A stretch of 36,671 bases of DNA from SG8-39 sp041558415 (GTDB taxonomy: Bacteria > Pseudomonadota > Gammaproteobacteria > Burkholderiales > SG8-39): NCBI GenBank assembly GCA_041558415.1, contig JBFFEY010000028.1, positions 1 to 36,671 on the forward strand, read 5' to 3'. The position numbers and the translations under genes were made by a program. Positions 16,601 to 24,186 of the stretch are shown piece by piece; the stretch's first letter is position 1, and each line of letters opens with the position of its first letter. The notes under the pieces are model-generated. The model was not told the DNA's origin. It did no database searches and was given only the letters and a program-made list of their open reading frames with translations.

Positions 16601-16812
16601 TCGATCTGGCGCGTCACCTGGTCCTCCAGGATGTTGGTCGGCACCGCGGGCTCGACGATGCGCACGCCGATCTGGGGGTAGATGAGCTGCGGCAGGAGGT
16701 CGATCGACAGCCGGCCGAGGGCGAAAAAGCCGAGCACGATCGCCGTCAGCGTGAGCATCAGCGTGCTCACCGGATGGTGGATGCACCATACCGCGATGCC
16801 GCCGCGCCGCAT
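13672..16812 (-). CDS. RND efflux pump inner-membrane subunit (HAE1/AcrB-like)
   Basis: A 1046-residue proton-driven exporter of the hydrophobe/amphiphile RND type. Topology is classical: one N-terminal helix (15-33), a large periplasmic loop, helices 2-6 from about 340, a second periplasmic loop, then helices 8-12 to about 1020. Transmembrane helix 4 carries VDNTIVMLEN with Asp405 and Asn406 where AcrB has two Asp; helix 10 carries Asn934-Asn935 where AcrB has the relay Lys. That D-N/N-N pattern is frequent in a branch of HAE1 pumps. It starts 5 bases after the adaptor gene stop, so the two are translated from one mRNA. No outer-membrane channel gene follows, so a TolC-type protein must come from elsewhere. 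The cargo is not predictable. Confidence 0.93.
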   Translation of the reverse strand: MRRGGIAVWCIHHPVSTLMLTLTAIVLGFFALGRLSIDLLPQLIYPQIGVRIVEPAVPTNILEDQVTRQIEEQLAITEDSSGVESTTLEGSVELELYFEYGKDIDIALRDASTRLDRAKRFLPTTIDPPIIFKRDPAQIPVMEFVVSSPLRSMIDLRTWTDDVFAKYFLNLPGVASVEVGGGLVREVHVLPDQRRLAGHGLSIEDLITAIQRGNVDAPAGRLHMAGQQYTSRTSGRVQSVAELGALPVRLPDGTAVPLAELAEVIDRHEDERIRVRYNGTPGVRITMQKQPTANTVDVANVVNTRLAELFERQLVPEDVRVDKVSDQSTYVRQSLDNAATAALAGAILAMVVVYAFLGSVRGTLIIGSAIPISIMITFVIMALGGLSLNLMTLGGLALGVGMLVDNTIVMLENIERHQREGEYGLDAAANAAAEVNSPIIAATSTNLAAVVPFLFISGLVGLLFRELIFTISAAIVGSLVVAVTLVPALAARGRPTRPTLVTRFVQRMVAAAQAAYVPVVAATARVPWLVVIVALVLLGGFGTLFLHLTGKQAFLPTMDDGRVQVRLFADPGGSLEEMDRTVRRLEDLAIAQGDVEGISVIAGGFIFGRTQRERPNRSSISIQLVPLDARSRNVEAWVSDYMRAVARAQIAGVKVLARPAGVRGLRTSRSDEEISVRVQGPDLAVLTEIGDRLAERLRGRPGLRNVKHSAEEIRQEFSVRVDRGRAAELGIDVMQVGRAMKIALDGVIVSDFIEDDRAYDVRVRLPQRTIDSPAALEAVLLFSARGERRPVYLGDVARVELVTAPAEIRRENQRRIVEVEAALTGALPLGEVVRTLREDLKDFELPAGYSLYFSGVYESLKKGNVLVLTLAGLALFLVFVVMAVQYESLRNPIVILLGVPFALIGVVIGLLLTDLPLSMPVWLGVIMLIGIVVNNAIVLVEYIELLRQRGTALMEAVVGAARLRLRPILMTTLTTVVGMSPLALGLGAGSEMLQPLAVCMVFGLLFSMFVSLLLVPSIYLLLQPRRARAARMPAESGAPVAPAQGR

Positions 16813-16817
16813 GGCGT

Positions 16818-17897
16818 TCAGCCGCCCTTGCTGGCCGCCTTGCGCGACGCATCCGCCGCGCTCGGCTTGCCGCCGACCGGCTTCACCTTCTGGCCCGGCT
16901 TGAGCCCGATGAAGCCTTTTGCCACGATGCGCTCGCCGGCCTTGAGTCCGGCGCGGATCTCGACGCGGTCGCCCAGCCGCAGCCCGCTCGTCACGCCGCG
17001 CCGCGCCACGCTGCCGTCCTTGCGATAGACCATGACGTATTCGCCCCGCGGATCGCGCTGCAGCGCCGACAGCGGCGCGATCAGCTGCTCGGTGACGCCG
17101 GTGGCGAGCACGACGCGACAGAACTGCCCGGCACGGGCGCCCGCGGGCACCGGATCGAGCGCCACCTCGACGCGCCCGGTGCGCGAAGCGGCGTCGATCG
17201 CCGGATGGATGCGTACGATGCGGCCCTCGTGCAGGGTGCCGCCGAGCGCGTCGATGCGCACCTGCGCCGGATCGCCGAGCTTGAGCTGCGGCAGGATCAG
17301 CTCGGACACCGTGACGTCGGTGACCAGCTGTGAGGGATCGATGACCGTAAGCAGGTGCGTGTGGCGCGGCGTCGCGTTGCCCGGCTCGACCAGCCGCTTG
17401 GACACCACGCCGGCGAACGGCGCCGTGAGCGTCATGTTCTCGACGCGCGCGGCGAGCAGACGCTCCTCGGCGCGCGCCACTTCGTACACCGTCGTCGCGC
17501 GCGAGACCGCGTCGTCGCTGACGAAGCCCTTGGCTTTCATCTGCAGGTTGCGCCTGTGGTCGGCCTCCGCCTGCTTGCGCGTCGCGGCCGCCTTGTCGAG
17601 CTGCGCGCGCAGGATGCGGTCGTCGTAGCGCACGAGGACGTCGCCTTTGGCGACGCGATCGCCCTCGCGCACCGTCACTTCGGTCAGCCGCCCTTCCTCC
17701 TCGTTGACGATCTTCACCTCGTGCAGCGCGCGCAGGCTGCCGGCGCGCTGCGCGGTATAGGCGAGGCGCCCGGTCTTGATTTCGAACAGCTCGACGAGGT
17801 GCGGCGGGCGCTGACGTTTCGCCGGCGTGCCGCTCGACTCGTTGCCACAGCCGGCCACCAGCAGGGCAAGCGCAGCCGCAAGCAGGGTTTTTCGCAT
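16818..17897 (-). CDS. RND efflux periplasmic adaptor (membrane fusion protein), lipoprotein
   Basis: A 359-residue adaptor linking the pump to an outer-membrane channel. ATG 17897 gives a lipoprotein signal with lipobox VAG-Cys17, so the protein is likely anchored in the inner membrane. Order of parts: lipoyl half-motif (VNEEEGRLTEVTVREGDRV), a helical hairpin of AATRKQAEADH / AEERLLAARVE character, the second lipoyl half (LTAPFAGVVSKRLV-PG), a beta-barrel domain and a membrane-proximal domain with LSALQRDPRGEYVMVY. The tail is Lys/Ala/Ser-rich. A hairpin at 17913-17934 lies just before the start. The operon is adaptor then pump. Confidence 0.9.
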   Translation of the reverse strand: MRKTLLAAALALLVAGCGNESSGTPAKRQRPPHLVELFEIKTGRLAYTAQRAGSLRALHEVKIVNEEEGRLTEVTVREGDRVAKGDVLVRYDDRILRAQLDKAAATRKQAEADHRRNLQMKAKGFVSDDAVSRATTVYEVARAEERLLAARVENMTLTAPFAGVVSKRLVEPGNATPRHTHLLTVIDPSQLVTDVTVSELILPQLKLGDPAQVRIDALGGTLHEGRIVRIHPAIDAASRTGRVEVALDPVPAGARAGQFCRVVLATGVTEQLIAPLSALQRDPRGEYVMVYRKDGSVARRGVTSGLRLGDRVEIRAGLKAGERIVAKGFIGLKPGQKVKPVGGKPSAADASRKAASKGG

Positions 17898-17912
17898 CGC
17901 GCGATTATGAGG

Positions 17913-17934
17913 CCAGCCGTCCAAAAACGGTTGG
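17913..17934 (-). terminator. hairpin between the thiolase and adaptor genes, possible terminator
   Basis: CCAGCCGT (17913-17920) pairs with ACGGTTGG (17927-17934) around a 6-base loop, with one G-T wobble. On the minus-strand transcript it lies downstream of the thiolase stop (18007) and 16 bases before the adaptor start. There is no U-run after it, so it could equally be a leader hairpin of the pump operon. Confidence 0.3.
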
Positions 17935-18006
17935 ACCGGCCCGAGCGGCGGTTCGTTCACCACCGGCGAGCGCAGCGGCGCGCGCGCCGCCCCGGGGACA
18001 AACGCA

Positions 18007-19209
18007 CTAGGCGCCGTAGGCGCCGACGATGGTGACCGACGAGACGTTCTGGCTGGGAAAGCCGCCCAGGTTGTGGGTCATGCCGAACACCGGGCTCGGC
18101 CGCTGCCGCTCGCCGGCCCGGCCGTTGAGTTGCAGGTACATCTCGTAGAGCATGCGCAGGCCCGAGGCGCCGATCGGGTGGCCGAAGCACTTCAGCCCGC
18201 CGTCGATCTGGCAGGGCACCTTGCCGGCGGCATCGTAGAAGCCGTCCAGCACATCGTTGATCGCCCGGCCCTCCGGCGAGATGCCGAGGTCTTCCATCGT
18301 GACCAGCTCGGTTACCGAGAAGCAGTCGTGCACCTCGAACATCGACACCTGCTTGCGCGGATCGCCGATGCCGGCTTCCTTGTAGGCGCGCGCCGCGGCC
18401 GCCCGCGTGGTGGCGAAGTACGAGCCGTCCCACTGGTCGAACTGCACCTCCTGGCCGTTGGAGACCGCCAGCTGCAGGGCTTTCACGCCGACCAGATTCT
18501 TCTTGCCCAGGCCGCGCGCGATGTCGGGCGTCGTCACGATCGCCGCCGCCGAGCCGTCCGACACACCGCAGCAGTCGTACAGTCCAAGCGGATCGGCGAT
18601 CATCGGCGCCTTGAGGACGTCGGCCTCGGTGATGCGGTTCCTGAGGTGGGCCTTCGGGTTCTTCGCGCCGTTGTCATGGCTCTTCACGGAGATGTGCGCC
18701 ATGGCGCGCTTCAGATCTTCCTTGCTGACGCCGTGCTTTGCGCGATAGGCGGCGGCAAGCTGGGCGAACGAGCCCGGCGCAGAGATGTTGGCCCAGGTCA
18801 TGCTCTGCAGCGCGCCGCGGCCGCGCTGCGGCAGGCCACCGTAGCCGGTGTCCTTCAGCTTCTCGACACCGAGCGCGAGCGCGATGTCCACCGCGCCCGA
18901 GGCCACCGCATACACCGCGCCACGGAAAGCCTCCGTGCCGGTGGCGCAGTAGTTCTCGACGCGCGTCACCGGGATGTAAGGCAGGCGCAGCGTCATCGCC
19001 AGCGGCACGCCGGACTTGCCGACGTGCTGCTCCTCGATGGCCGTGCCGAACCACGCCGCCTCGATCTGGTTACGCTCGATACCGGCGTCCGTCAGCGCTT
19101 CCTCGAAAGCATCGACCATCAGGTGCTCGGCGTTCTTGTCCCAGTGCTCGCCGAACTTCGAGCACCCCATGCCGAGGATCACCACCTTGTCCTTGATTCC
19201 GGTTGCCAT
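18007..19209 (-). CDS. SCP2-type thiolase / acetyl-CoA acetyltransferase-like
   Basis: A 400-residue thiolase-superfamily enzyme of the sterol-carrier-protein-X type, which cleaves 3-oxoacyl-CoA (or performs retro-aldol/thiolytic side-chain cleavage). Nucleophile Cys88 lies in ENYCATGTEA, His294 in FEVHDCF, His344 in CFGHPIGASG, and the late glycine loop in MTHNLGGFPSQ, so the active site looks complete. ATG 19209 is preceded by AGGAGG; the longer open frame would run through the hairpin repeat. This type usually needs a DUF35-domain partner; such a domain is fused to the synthase-like protein just upstream on the same strand. The pair is separated by a 75-bp inverted repeat, which may uncouple their expression. 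Confidence 0.9.
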   Translation of the reverse strand: MATGIKDKVVILGMGCSKFGEHWDKNAEHLMVDAFEEALTDAGIERNQIEAAWFGTAIEEQHVGKSGVPLAMTLRLPYIPVTRVENYCATGTEAFRGAVYAVASGAVDIALALGVEKLKDTGYGGLPQRGRGALQSMTWANISAPGSFAQLAAAYRAKHGVSKEDLKRAMAHISVKSHDNGAKNPKAHLRNRITEADVLKAPMIADPLGLYDCCGVSDGSAAAIVTTPDIARGLGKKNLVGVKALQLAVSNGQEVQFDQWDGSYFATTRAAAARAYKEAGIGDPRKQVSMFEVHDCFSVTELVTMEDLGISPEGRAINDVLDGFYDAAGKVPCQIDGGLKCFGHPIGASGLRMLYEMYLQLNGRAGERQRPSPVFGMTHNLGGFPSQNVSSVTIVGAYGA

Positions 19210-19234
19210 TGCTTGCCTCCTTTGCCGCGACTCT

Positions 19235-19309
19235 GGGGTCAGACCCTTGTGGATAAGTCGAAGTTCACACGCTGACACCACGCTGACTTATCCACAGGGG
19301 TCTGACCCC
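19235..19309. repeat. long inverted repeat with two DnaA-box-like 9-mers
   Basis: Arms of 25 bases at 19235-19259 and 19285-19309 are complementary except for one G-T wobble, with a 25-base loop. The outer part is GGGGTCAGACCC, seen by memory as a dispersed repeat in many proteobacterial genomes. The inner part contains TTATCCACA at 19288-19296 and its reverse complement at 19248-19256, an exact DnaA-box sequence in each arm. It sits between the stop of the synthase-like gene and the start of the thiolase gene, both on the minus strand, where as RNA it would form a very stable hairpin able to terminate or protect the upstream message. Confidence 0.85.
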
Positions 19310-19312
19310 GTT

Positions 19313-20761
19313 TTATGCCGGCGTCGCCTTCCAAAAATAGCGCACGAAGCCGCGCGACGGGTCCACTTCCTTGATGCGGAACATCATGCGCATCGGCAGT
19401 CCGACCTCTAGTTTATCGCCGTCGATGTCGGCGAAGTCGGCCATCATCCGCCCGCCCTGGTCGAACTGGATCATGCCGTAGTAGGCCGGCGGATCGGGAC
19501 AGTAGGTCAGCACGTCGGCGGTATAGGACATCACCCTGCCCGACAGGTCGGAGAACGGCTGCGGCGCCTGCGAATCGAGCGCGTTGCAGTCCGGGTTGAC
19601 GCAGTAGCGCGCGCGCGGGTACTGGAAAGTTCCGCACTTCTGGCAGCGCCCGCCGACCAGGCCCTCGACCATGTCGCGGTTGCGGTAGAGCACGGTGAGC
19701 GGCGTGCCCTTGTCGGTCTCGGCGCGCATGCCGCGCTCGAGGTTGACGTGGTCGTTGAAGGCGAGAAAGCGCTGGTACTGCGTCTCCTCCCTGCGCCGCG
19801 CGAGCGAGCCCTTGACGCCGCGCCGCGCGGTGAGGCGCGGCAGCGCATCGGTGACTTCGAAGACGAGCGCATCGCAACCCTCGCCGAAGGCCGCCAGCAG
19901 GATGCGTTGGCCGGGCTTGGCGTCCTCGAGCGCCGCGGCCAGCATGACGATCGGGTGCGCCGCGCCCGTATCGCCGCACACCGCGGCGAGGTTGTCGCGC
20001 ACCGCGGTCTCGGCAATGCCCATGCGCTTGGCGAGCGCCGGCGTGACCCGCGCCAGCGTGCACGGCATGCAGAAATGATCGATCGCGCCCGCCTCCAGGC
20101 CCGACGCCTTGAGCACCGCCGAAACCGCGGCCGGGACGATCTTCAAGTAGCCCTCGTCGCGGATCCAGCGCTCCTCCCAGGCGTAGTCGTGCGCGCGGTC
20201 GCGGCCGCGGAATTGGTGCACGAAGTCCACCGTCTCGGTGTGCGCCGCCAGCAGCCGCGCGACCGGCCGGCCGCGCCCGATGAGCAGCGCGGCAGCGCCG
20301 TCGCCGTACTGCATTTCCTGCGTGCTCGCAGCCTTCGCCAGGCGGTGCTCGCCCGCCGCCAGCAGCGTCGTCGTGCCGCCCGCGGCGGCATCGGTCGCCG
20401 CCATCAGCGCCGAAGTCGCCGCACGCAGGCTGCCGCCGACGTCCATCGAGCGCAGCGCCGGATTGAGGTTGAGCGCGGTGGCGACGATCGCGGCGTTCTG
20501 CCGATCGTCGAAGGGATGCGTCGTCGAGGCGAGCGTCAGCGCGCCGACCGCTCCGCGCTCGATGCCGGTCAGGCAGTCGCGCGCGGCTTCCACCGCCATG
20601 GTGACCGCGTCTTCGTCCCAGTTCGCCATCGAACGCTCGCCGCGCCCGAGGCCCTTGAGCGCGGGGGCGAACCACGCGTTGGCGTCCGCGATCACCTTGC
20701 GCTGCAGCCGCGCGCGCGGAATGTACGCGCCGAAAGAAAGGAGCCCGATGTCGTTTGCCAT
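19313..20761 (-). CDS. HMG-CoA-synthase-like protein fused to a DUF35 zinc-ribbon/OB domain
   Basis: A 482-residue fusion. Residues 1-330 have the thiolase fold of HMG-CoA synthase/KAS III proteins (GAYIPRARL near the start, STTHPFDDRQNA, then IDHFCMP and CGDTGAAHP). The block that normally holds the nucleophilic Cys reads GGSLRAATSAL (109-119), with Leu112 at the Cys position, so acyl-enzyme chemistry of the normal kind is unlikely. Residues 373-392 form a zinc ribbon with Cys373, Cys376, Cys387 and Cys392, followed by an OB-fold of the DUF35 type (about 400-482). DUF35 domains bring CoA substrates to SCP2-type thiolases, so this protein is probably the partner of the thiolase encoded downstream. 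No strong ribosome site precedes ATG 20761. Confidence 0.85.
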   Translation of the reverse strand: MANDIGLLSFGAYIPRARLQRKVIADANAWFAPALKGLGRGERSMANWDEDAVTMAVEAARDCLTGIERGAVGALTLASTTHPFDDRQNAAIVATALNLNPALRSMDVGGSLRAATSALMAATDAAAGGTTTLLAAGEHRLAKAASTQEMQYGDGAAALLIGRGRPVARLLAAHTETVDFVHQFRGRDRAHDYAWEERWIRDEGYLKIVPAAVSAVLKASGLEAGAIDHFCMPCTLARVTPALAKRMGIAETAVRDNLAAVCGDTGAAHPIVMLAAALEDAKPGQRILLAAFGEGCDALVFEVTDALPRLTARRGVKGSLARRREETQYQRFLAFNDHVNLERGMRAETDKGTPLTVLYRNRDMVEGLVGGRCQKCGTFQYPRARYCVNPDCNALDSQAPQPFSDLSGRVMSYTADVLTYCPDPPAYYGMIQFDQGGRMMADFADIDGDKLEVGLPMRMMFRIKEVDPSRGFVRYFWKATPA

Positions 20762-20886
20762 GGTGCGTGTCAGGATGCCGTGGTGAAAGGTTGCACAGCT
20801 TGACTTTGCCCGCTCCGGCCAGAAAACTGACGCGCTCGCCGGGTCGCAGGCCCGCAGTTTCGCACACGACCGAAGGAACGACTGCG

Positions 20887-22428
20887 GTGTTTCACCCCTT
20901 CCACCACGCCCGCGCCAATCCCGACAAGCCCGCCTATGTGATGGCGCGCTCGGGCGAGCTCGTCACCTACGGCCAGCTCGAAACGCGCTCCAACCAAGGC
21001 GCGCAGCTATTCCGCCGGCTCGGGCTCCAGCGCGGCGACGCGATTGCGCTGCTGCTCGACAACAACGCGCGCTATTTCGAGATTCTCTGGGCCGCGCAGC
21101 GTGCCGGGCTGTTCTTCACCGCCATGAGCACGCGCCTGTCGAGGCAGGAAGCCGAATACATCATCGGCGACTGCGGCGCCAAGCTGCTCGTCGTTTCGGC
21201 GAGCCTCGCCGGCCAGGCGGCCGAGCTGCTCGGCCGCCTGCCGGGCGTGCGACACCGTTACGTCGTGGGTGGCGCGCTGCCGGGCTATGCCGTCTGGGAG
21301 GACGCGGCCGCCGCGCAGCCCGGCACGCGCATTGCCGACGAGAGCGCCGGGCGCGACATGCTCTATTCCTCCGGCACCACCGGGCGGCCGAAAGGCATCA
21401 AGACCGAGCTGCTGGACGAAGCGATCGACACGCCGACGCCGCTGCTAAACGTCGCTGCGACGCTGTACGGTCTCGGACCCGACGCGGTGTACCTCTCGCC
21501 GGCGCCGCTTTATCACGCCGCGCCCTTGCGCTTCAACATGACCGTGATGCGCTTCGGCGGCACGGCGGTGATCATGGAACATTTCGATGCCGAGGAAGCG
21601 CTGGCGCTGATCGAGCGCCACGGCGTGACCCACAGCCAGTGGGTGCCGACCATGTTCGTGCGCATGCTCAAGCTGCCGCCCGGGCGGCGCCTGCGCTATC
21701 GGCACGAAACGCTGCGCTGCGCGATCCACGCCGCGGCGCCCTGCCCGGCCGAAGTGAAGCAGAGCATGATCGACTGGTGGGGACCGGTGCTCTACGAGTA
21801 CTACGCCGGCACCGAAGGCAACGGCTTCGTCGCCTGCGACTCGCTGGAGTGGCTCGCGCACCGCGGCACGGTCGGCCGCGCGCTGGTCGGCGAGCTGCGC
21901 ATCCTGGACGAGGAAGGTCGCGTGCTGCCGCCGGGCGAGACCGGCACCATCTACTTCGCCAACGGCCCGGCCTTCGAGTACCACAACGACCCGCAGAAGA
22001 CCGCGGACTCGCGCAGCACGCAAGGCTGGTCGACGCTGGGCGACGTCGGACATGTCGACGCGGAGGGTTACCTCTACCTCACCGACCGCAAGCACTTCAT
22101 GATCATCTCGGGCGGCGTCAACATCTATCCGCAGGAAATCGAGAATCTGCTCGTCACCCACCCCAAGGTGGCGGACGTCGCGGTGATCGGCGTGCCGAAC
22201 GCGGAATACGGCGAGGAGGTGAAAGCCGTCGTGCAGCCGATGGACTTGCGCGAAGCCGGACCGGGGCTGGCCGAGGCACTGATCGCCTTCTGCCGCGAGA
22301 GCCTGTCACACGTGAAGTGCCCGAAGTCGGTCGACTTCGAGGCCGAGCTGCCGCGCCATCCCACCGGCAAGCTCTACAAGCGGCTGCTGCGCGAGCGCTA
22401 CTGGAAGGACGCGGCGAAGCGGATCTAG
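20887..22428 (+). CDS. AMP-forming acyl-CoA synthetase/ligase
   Basis: A 513-residue adenylate-forming enzyme that activates a carboxylic acid to its CoA thioester through an acyl-AMP. Motifs in order: phosphate loop YSSGTTGRPKG (160-170), YYAGTEGNG near 300, GWSTLGDVGHVDAEGYLYLTDR with the hinge near 400, ISGGVNIYPQEIE, and the catalytic Lys495 in PTGK near the end. I chose GTG 20887 because AAGGAA precedes it and the protein then begins directly with FHPFHHARANPDKPAY, typical of the family; the longer frame reads as noise. TTGACT at 20800-20805 could be a -35 box. It diverges from the synthase-like gene and overlaps the end of the hydratase gene by 4 bases. The acid is unknown. Confidence 0.9.
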   Translation: MFHPFHHARANPDKPAYVMARSGELVTYGQLETRSNQGAQLFRRLGLQRGDAIALLLDNNARYFEILWAAQRAGLFFTAMSTRLSRQEAEYIIGDCGAKLLVVSASLAGQAAELLGRLPGVRHRYVVGGALPGYAVWEDAAAAQPGTRIADESAGRDMLYSSGTTGRPKGIKTELLDEAIDTPTPLLNVAATLYGLGPDAVYLSPAPLYHAAPLRFNMTVMRFGGTAVIMEHFDAEEALALIERHGVTHSQWVPTMFVRMLKLPPGRRLRYRHETLRCAIHAAAPCPAEVKQSMIDWWGPVLYEYYAGTEGNGFVACDSLEWLAHRGTVGRALVGELRILDEEGRVLPPGETGTIYFANGPAFEYHNDPQKTADSRSTQGWSTLGDVGHVDAEGYLYLTDRKHFMIISGGVNIYPQEIENLLVTHPKVADVAVIGVPNAEYGEEVKAVVQPMDLREAGPGLAEALIAFCRESLSHVKCPKSVDFEAELPRHPTGKLYKRLLRERYWKDAAKRI

Positions 22429-23216
22429 CGCCCCTTCCAGTTCGGCTTGCGCTTCTCGGCGAAGGCGAGCGGTCCCTCGATGGTGTCCGCGCTGCGCGTC
22501 ATGTCGACATACGCGGGGTAATCGAGGTTGTGGGTCGCCATCTCCAGCGCCGGCACGTCGAGCGCGCGCATCACCACCTGCTTGGTGGCGCGGACGCTCA
22601 TCGGCGAGCACTCGAGGATCTCCCCCGCCCAGCGGCGCGCCTCGGCCATCAGCTGCGCGTGCGGCACCACCGCCGTGACGAAGCCGAACCGGTAGCCCTC
22701 CTCGGCGCTGACGCGGCGCCCGGTGAGCATCATGCCCATCGCGTGCTTGAGCGGGATCATTCTGGACAGGCGCTGCAGGCCGCCCGCTCCGGCGGCCAGC
22801 CCGACGCGCGGCTCGGGCAGCGCAAACATGGCCTGGTCCGAGGCGATGATCAGGTCGCAGGCGAGCGCGATCTCGAAGCCGCCGCCCATGGCGACGCCGT
22901 TCACCGCCGCGATGACCGGCTTGGCGAGGTCGTAGCGGTTGGTGAGGCCGGCAAAGCCCTTCGGCGGATGCTGCGGGCGCTCGCCCGTCTTCGCGCGCAG
23001 CTCGGCGTGGTACTTGAGGTCGTTGCCCGAGCAGAACGCCTTGTCGCCGGCGCCGGTGATGATCGCGACCCACAGCGCCGGGTCCGTGGCGAACGCGTCG
23101 AAGGCGTCCGACAGCTCCTGGTTCGCCATCGGATGCAGCGCGTTGTACACCTCCGGCCGGTTGATCGTCACCAGCAGCAGCTGTCCGTCGCGTTCGATCT
23201 TGCAGTACCTGCTCAT
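22425..23216 (-). CDS. enoyl-CoA hydratase/isomerase (crotonase family)
   Basis: A 263-residue crotonase-fold enzyme, expected to hydrate an enoyl-CoA. The oxyanion-hole segments are AFCSGNDLK (60-68) and NGVAMGGGFE (106-115). The two catalytic glutamates of the classical hydratase are present at Glu115 (GGGFE) and Glu135 (LPEPRVGL), with the usual 20-residue spacing. The GAGGLQRL loop and a C-terminal FAEKRKPNWKGR tail also match. GAGGAGG precedes the ATG. It stands alone on the minus strand, convergent with the acyl-CoA ligase and upstream of nothing on its strand, but in function it fits the ligase and thiolase as a beta-oxidation-like step. Confidence 0.92.
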   Translation of the reverse strand: MSRYCKIERDGQLLLVTINRPEVYNALHPMANQELSDAFDAFATDPALWVAIITGAGDKAFCSGNDLKYHAELRAKTGERPQHPPKGFAGLTNRYDLAKPVIAAVNGVAMGGGFEIALACDLIIASDQAMFALPEPRVGLAAGAGGLQRLSRMIPLKHAMGMMLTGRRVSAEEGYRFGFVTAVVPHAQLMAEARRWAGEILECSPMSVRATKQVVMRALDVPALEMATHNLDYPAYVDMTRSADTIEGPLAFAEKRKPNWKGR

Positions 23217-23257
23217 GGTTCCTCCTCGAAGTCCGCGCTGCGCAGGGCGGAGCGCGC

Positions 23258-24157
23258 TCAGGCCGGCGTCTGCGCGCCGACCGTCAGGCGGCGCATGTGG
23301 CGCCGCTGGCCGTGGTAGTCGTTGATCGCGCTGTGCTGAGTGCAGCGGTTGTCCCAGATCGTCAGCGTGCCCGGCGTCCAGCGCACGCGGCAGGTGAACT
23401 CGGCGCGTGTCTGATGCGCCTGCAGCCAGGCGATGAGCGGTGCGCTCTCCTCCTCGGCCAGGTCGCGAAAGCGGATGGTGTGGCTGCGGCTCAGGTACAA
23501 GGCCTTGCGGCCGGTGTCCGGATGCGTGCGTGCCACCGGGTGCTCGGCCTCGAGCGCATCAGCCGCGTCGGTGCCGTGGATCTGCATCGCGCCGATGTTC
23601 TTGTGCATCGCCGAGCGCCCGCCGCCATACTTGAGGCCGGCGCTGTTGACGCCAACCAGATCGTCGATCAGCTGCCGCATGCCCTCGGACAGCGCGTCGT
23701 AGGCCGCGCGGGTGTTGGCGAACAGCGTGTCTCCGCCGCGCGACGGGGTCTCGATGGCGTAGAGCAGCGTCGCGAGCGGCGGCTGCGGCAGGTAGGTGGT
23801 GTCGGAATGCCAGCCGCCACCGAAGTTCTGCGTTTCGTGCGGCTCCTTGATGATCTCGAAGAGGTACGGGTAATCCGCCATGCCGGTGACGAAGGGGTAG
23901 TGGCAGGGCGCCCCGAATCGCTCGCCGACCGCCATCTGGTCGGCCGGGCTGAGCGCCTGGTCGCGGAACACGAGCACCATGTGCTCGAGAAAGGCGCGGC
24001 GGATCGCGTCCCAGACCGCCTCGTCCTGCAGCCCGGCGAGCGACACCCCGCGCACCTCTGCGCCGAGCGCACCGGCGAGCGGTTCGAAGGTGATGCCTTG
24101 CGTAGCCAGCGACGCCTCCCCTATGCGGTATCCAGACGCGGCGGCACAGCCTATCAT
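23258..24157 (-). CDS. second TauD/TfdA-family dioxygenase
   Basis: A 299-residue Fe(II)/2-oxoglutarate dioxygenase. His117 and Asp119 (WHSDTTY) and His275 (WDNRCTQHSA) form the iron triad, with Arg290 near the end for 2-oxoglutarate. PSRGGDTLFAN matches the corresponding block of the TauD protein at 12854, but the region before the HxD differs (HYPFVTGMADYPYLFEI), which suggests a different substrate. The start at ATG 24157 leaves only 29 bases to the divergent reductase gene and adds about 20 residues of unusual N terminus, so the true start may be further in. The 3' end is 41 bases before the hydratase gene, on the same strand. Confidence 0.88.
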   Translation of the reverse strand: MIGCAAASGYRIGEASLATQGITFEPLAGALGAEVRGVSLAGLQDEAVWDAIRRAFLEHMVLVFRDQALSPADQMAVGERFGAPCHYPFVTGMADYPYLFEIIKEPHETQNFGGGWHSDTTYLPQPPLATLLYAIETPSRGGDTLFANTRAAYDALSEGMRQLIDDLVGVNSAGLKYGGGRSAMHKNIGAMQIHGTDAADALEAEHPVARTHPDTGRKALYLSRSHTIRFRDLAEEESAPLIAWLQAHQTRAEFTCRVRWTPGTLTIWDNRCTQHSAINDYHGQRRHMRRLTVGAQTPA

Positions 24158-24186
24158 GCGGCCCGTTCCGATCCGCGGGAGATTCC

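Noticed and set aside
12895..17028. Open frame of over 1,370 codons on the plus strand
   Set aside because: It lies opposite the RND pump and adaptor genes, is rich in His, Arg, Gln and Asp typical of GC-rich antisense frames, and matches no family. The minus-strand proteins carry clear motifs.
19240..19300. A chromosomal replication origin suggested by the DnaA boxes
   Set aside because: Only two boxes are present, both within one inverted repeat, with no AT-rich unwinding region and no dnaA, dnaN or gidA genes nearby.
22425..23216. Suspected loss of a catalytic Glu in the enoyl-CoA hydratase
   Set aside because: Counting residues shows Glu115 and Glu135 at the right spacing; the Gly161 that first looked like a replaced catalytic residue is not a catalytic position.
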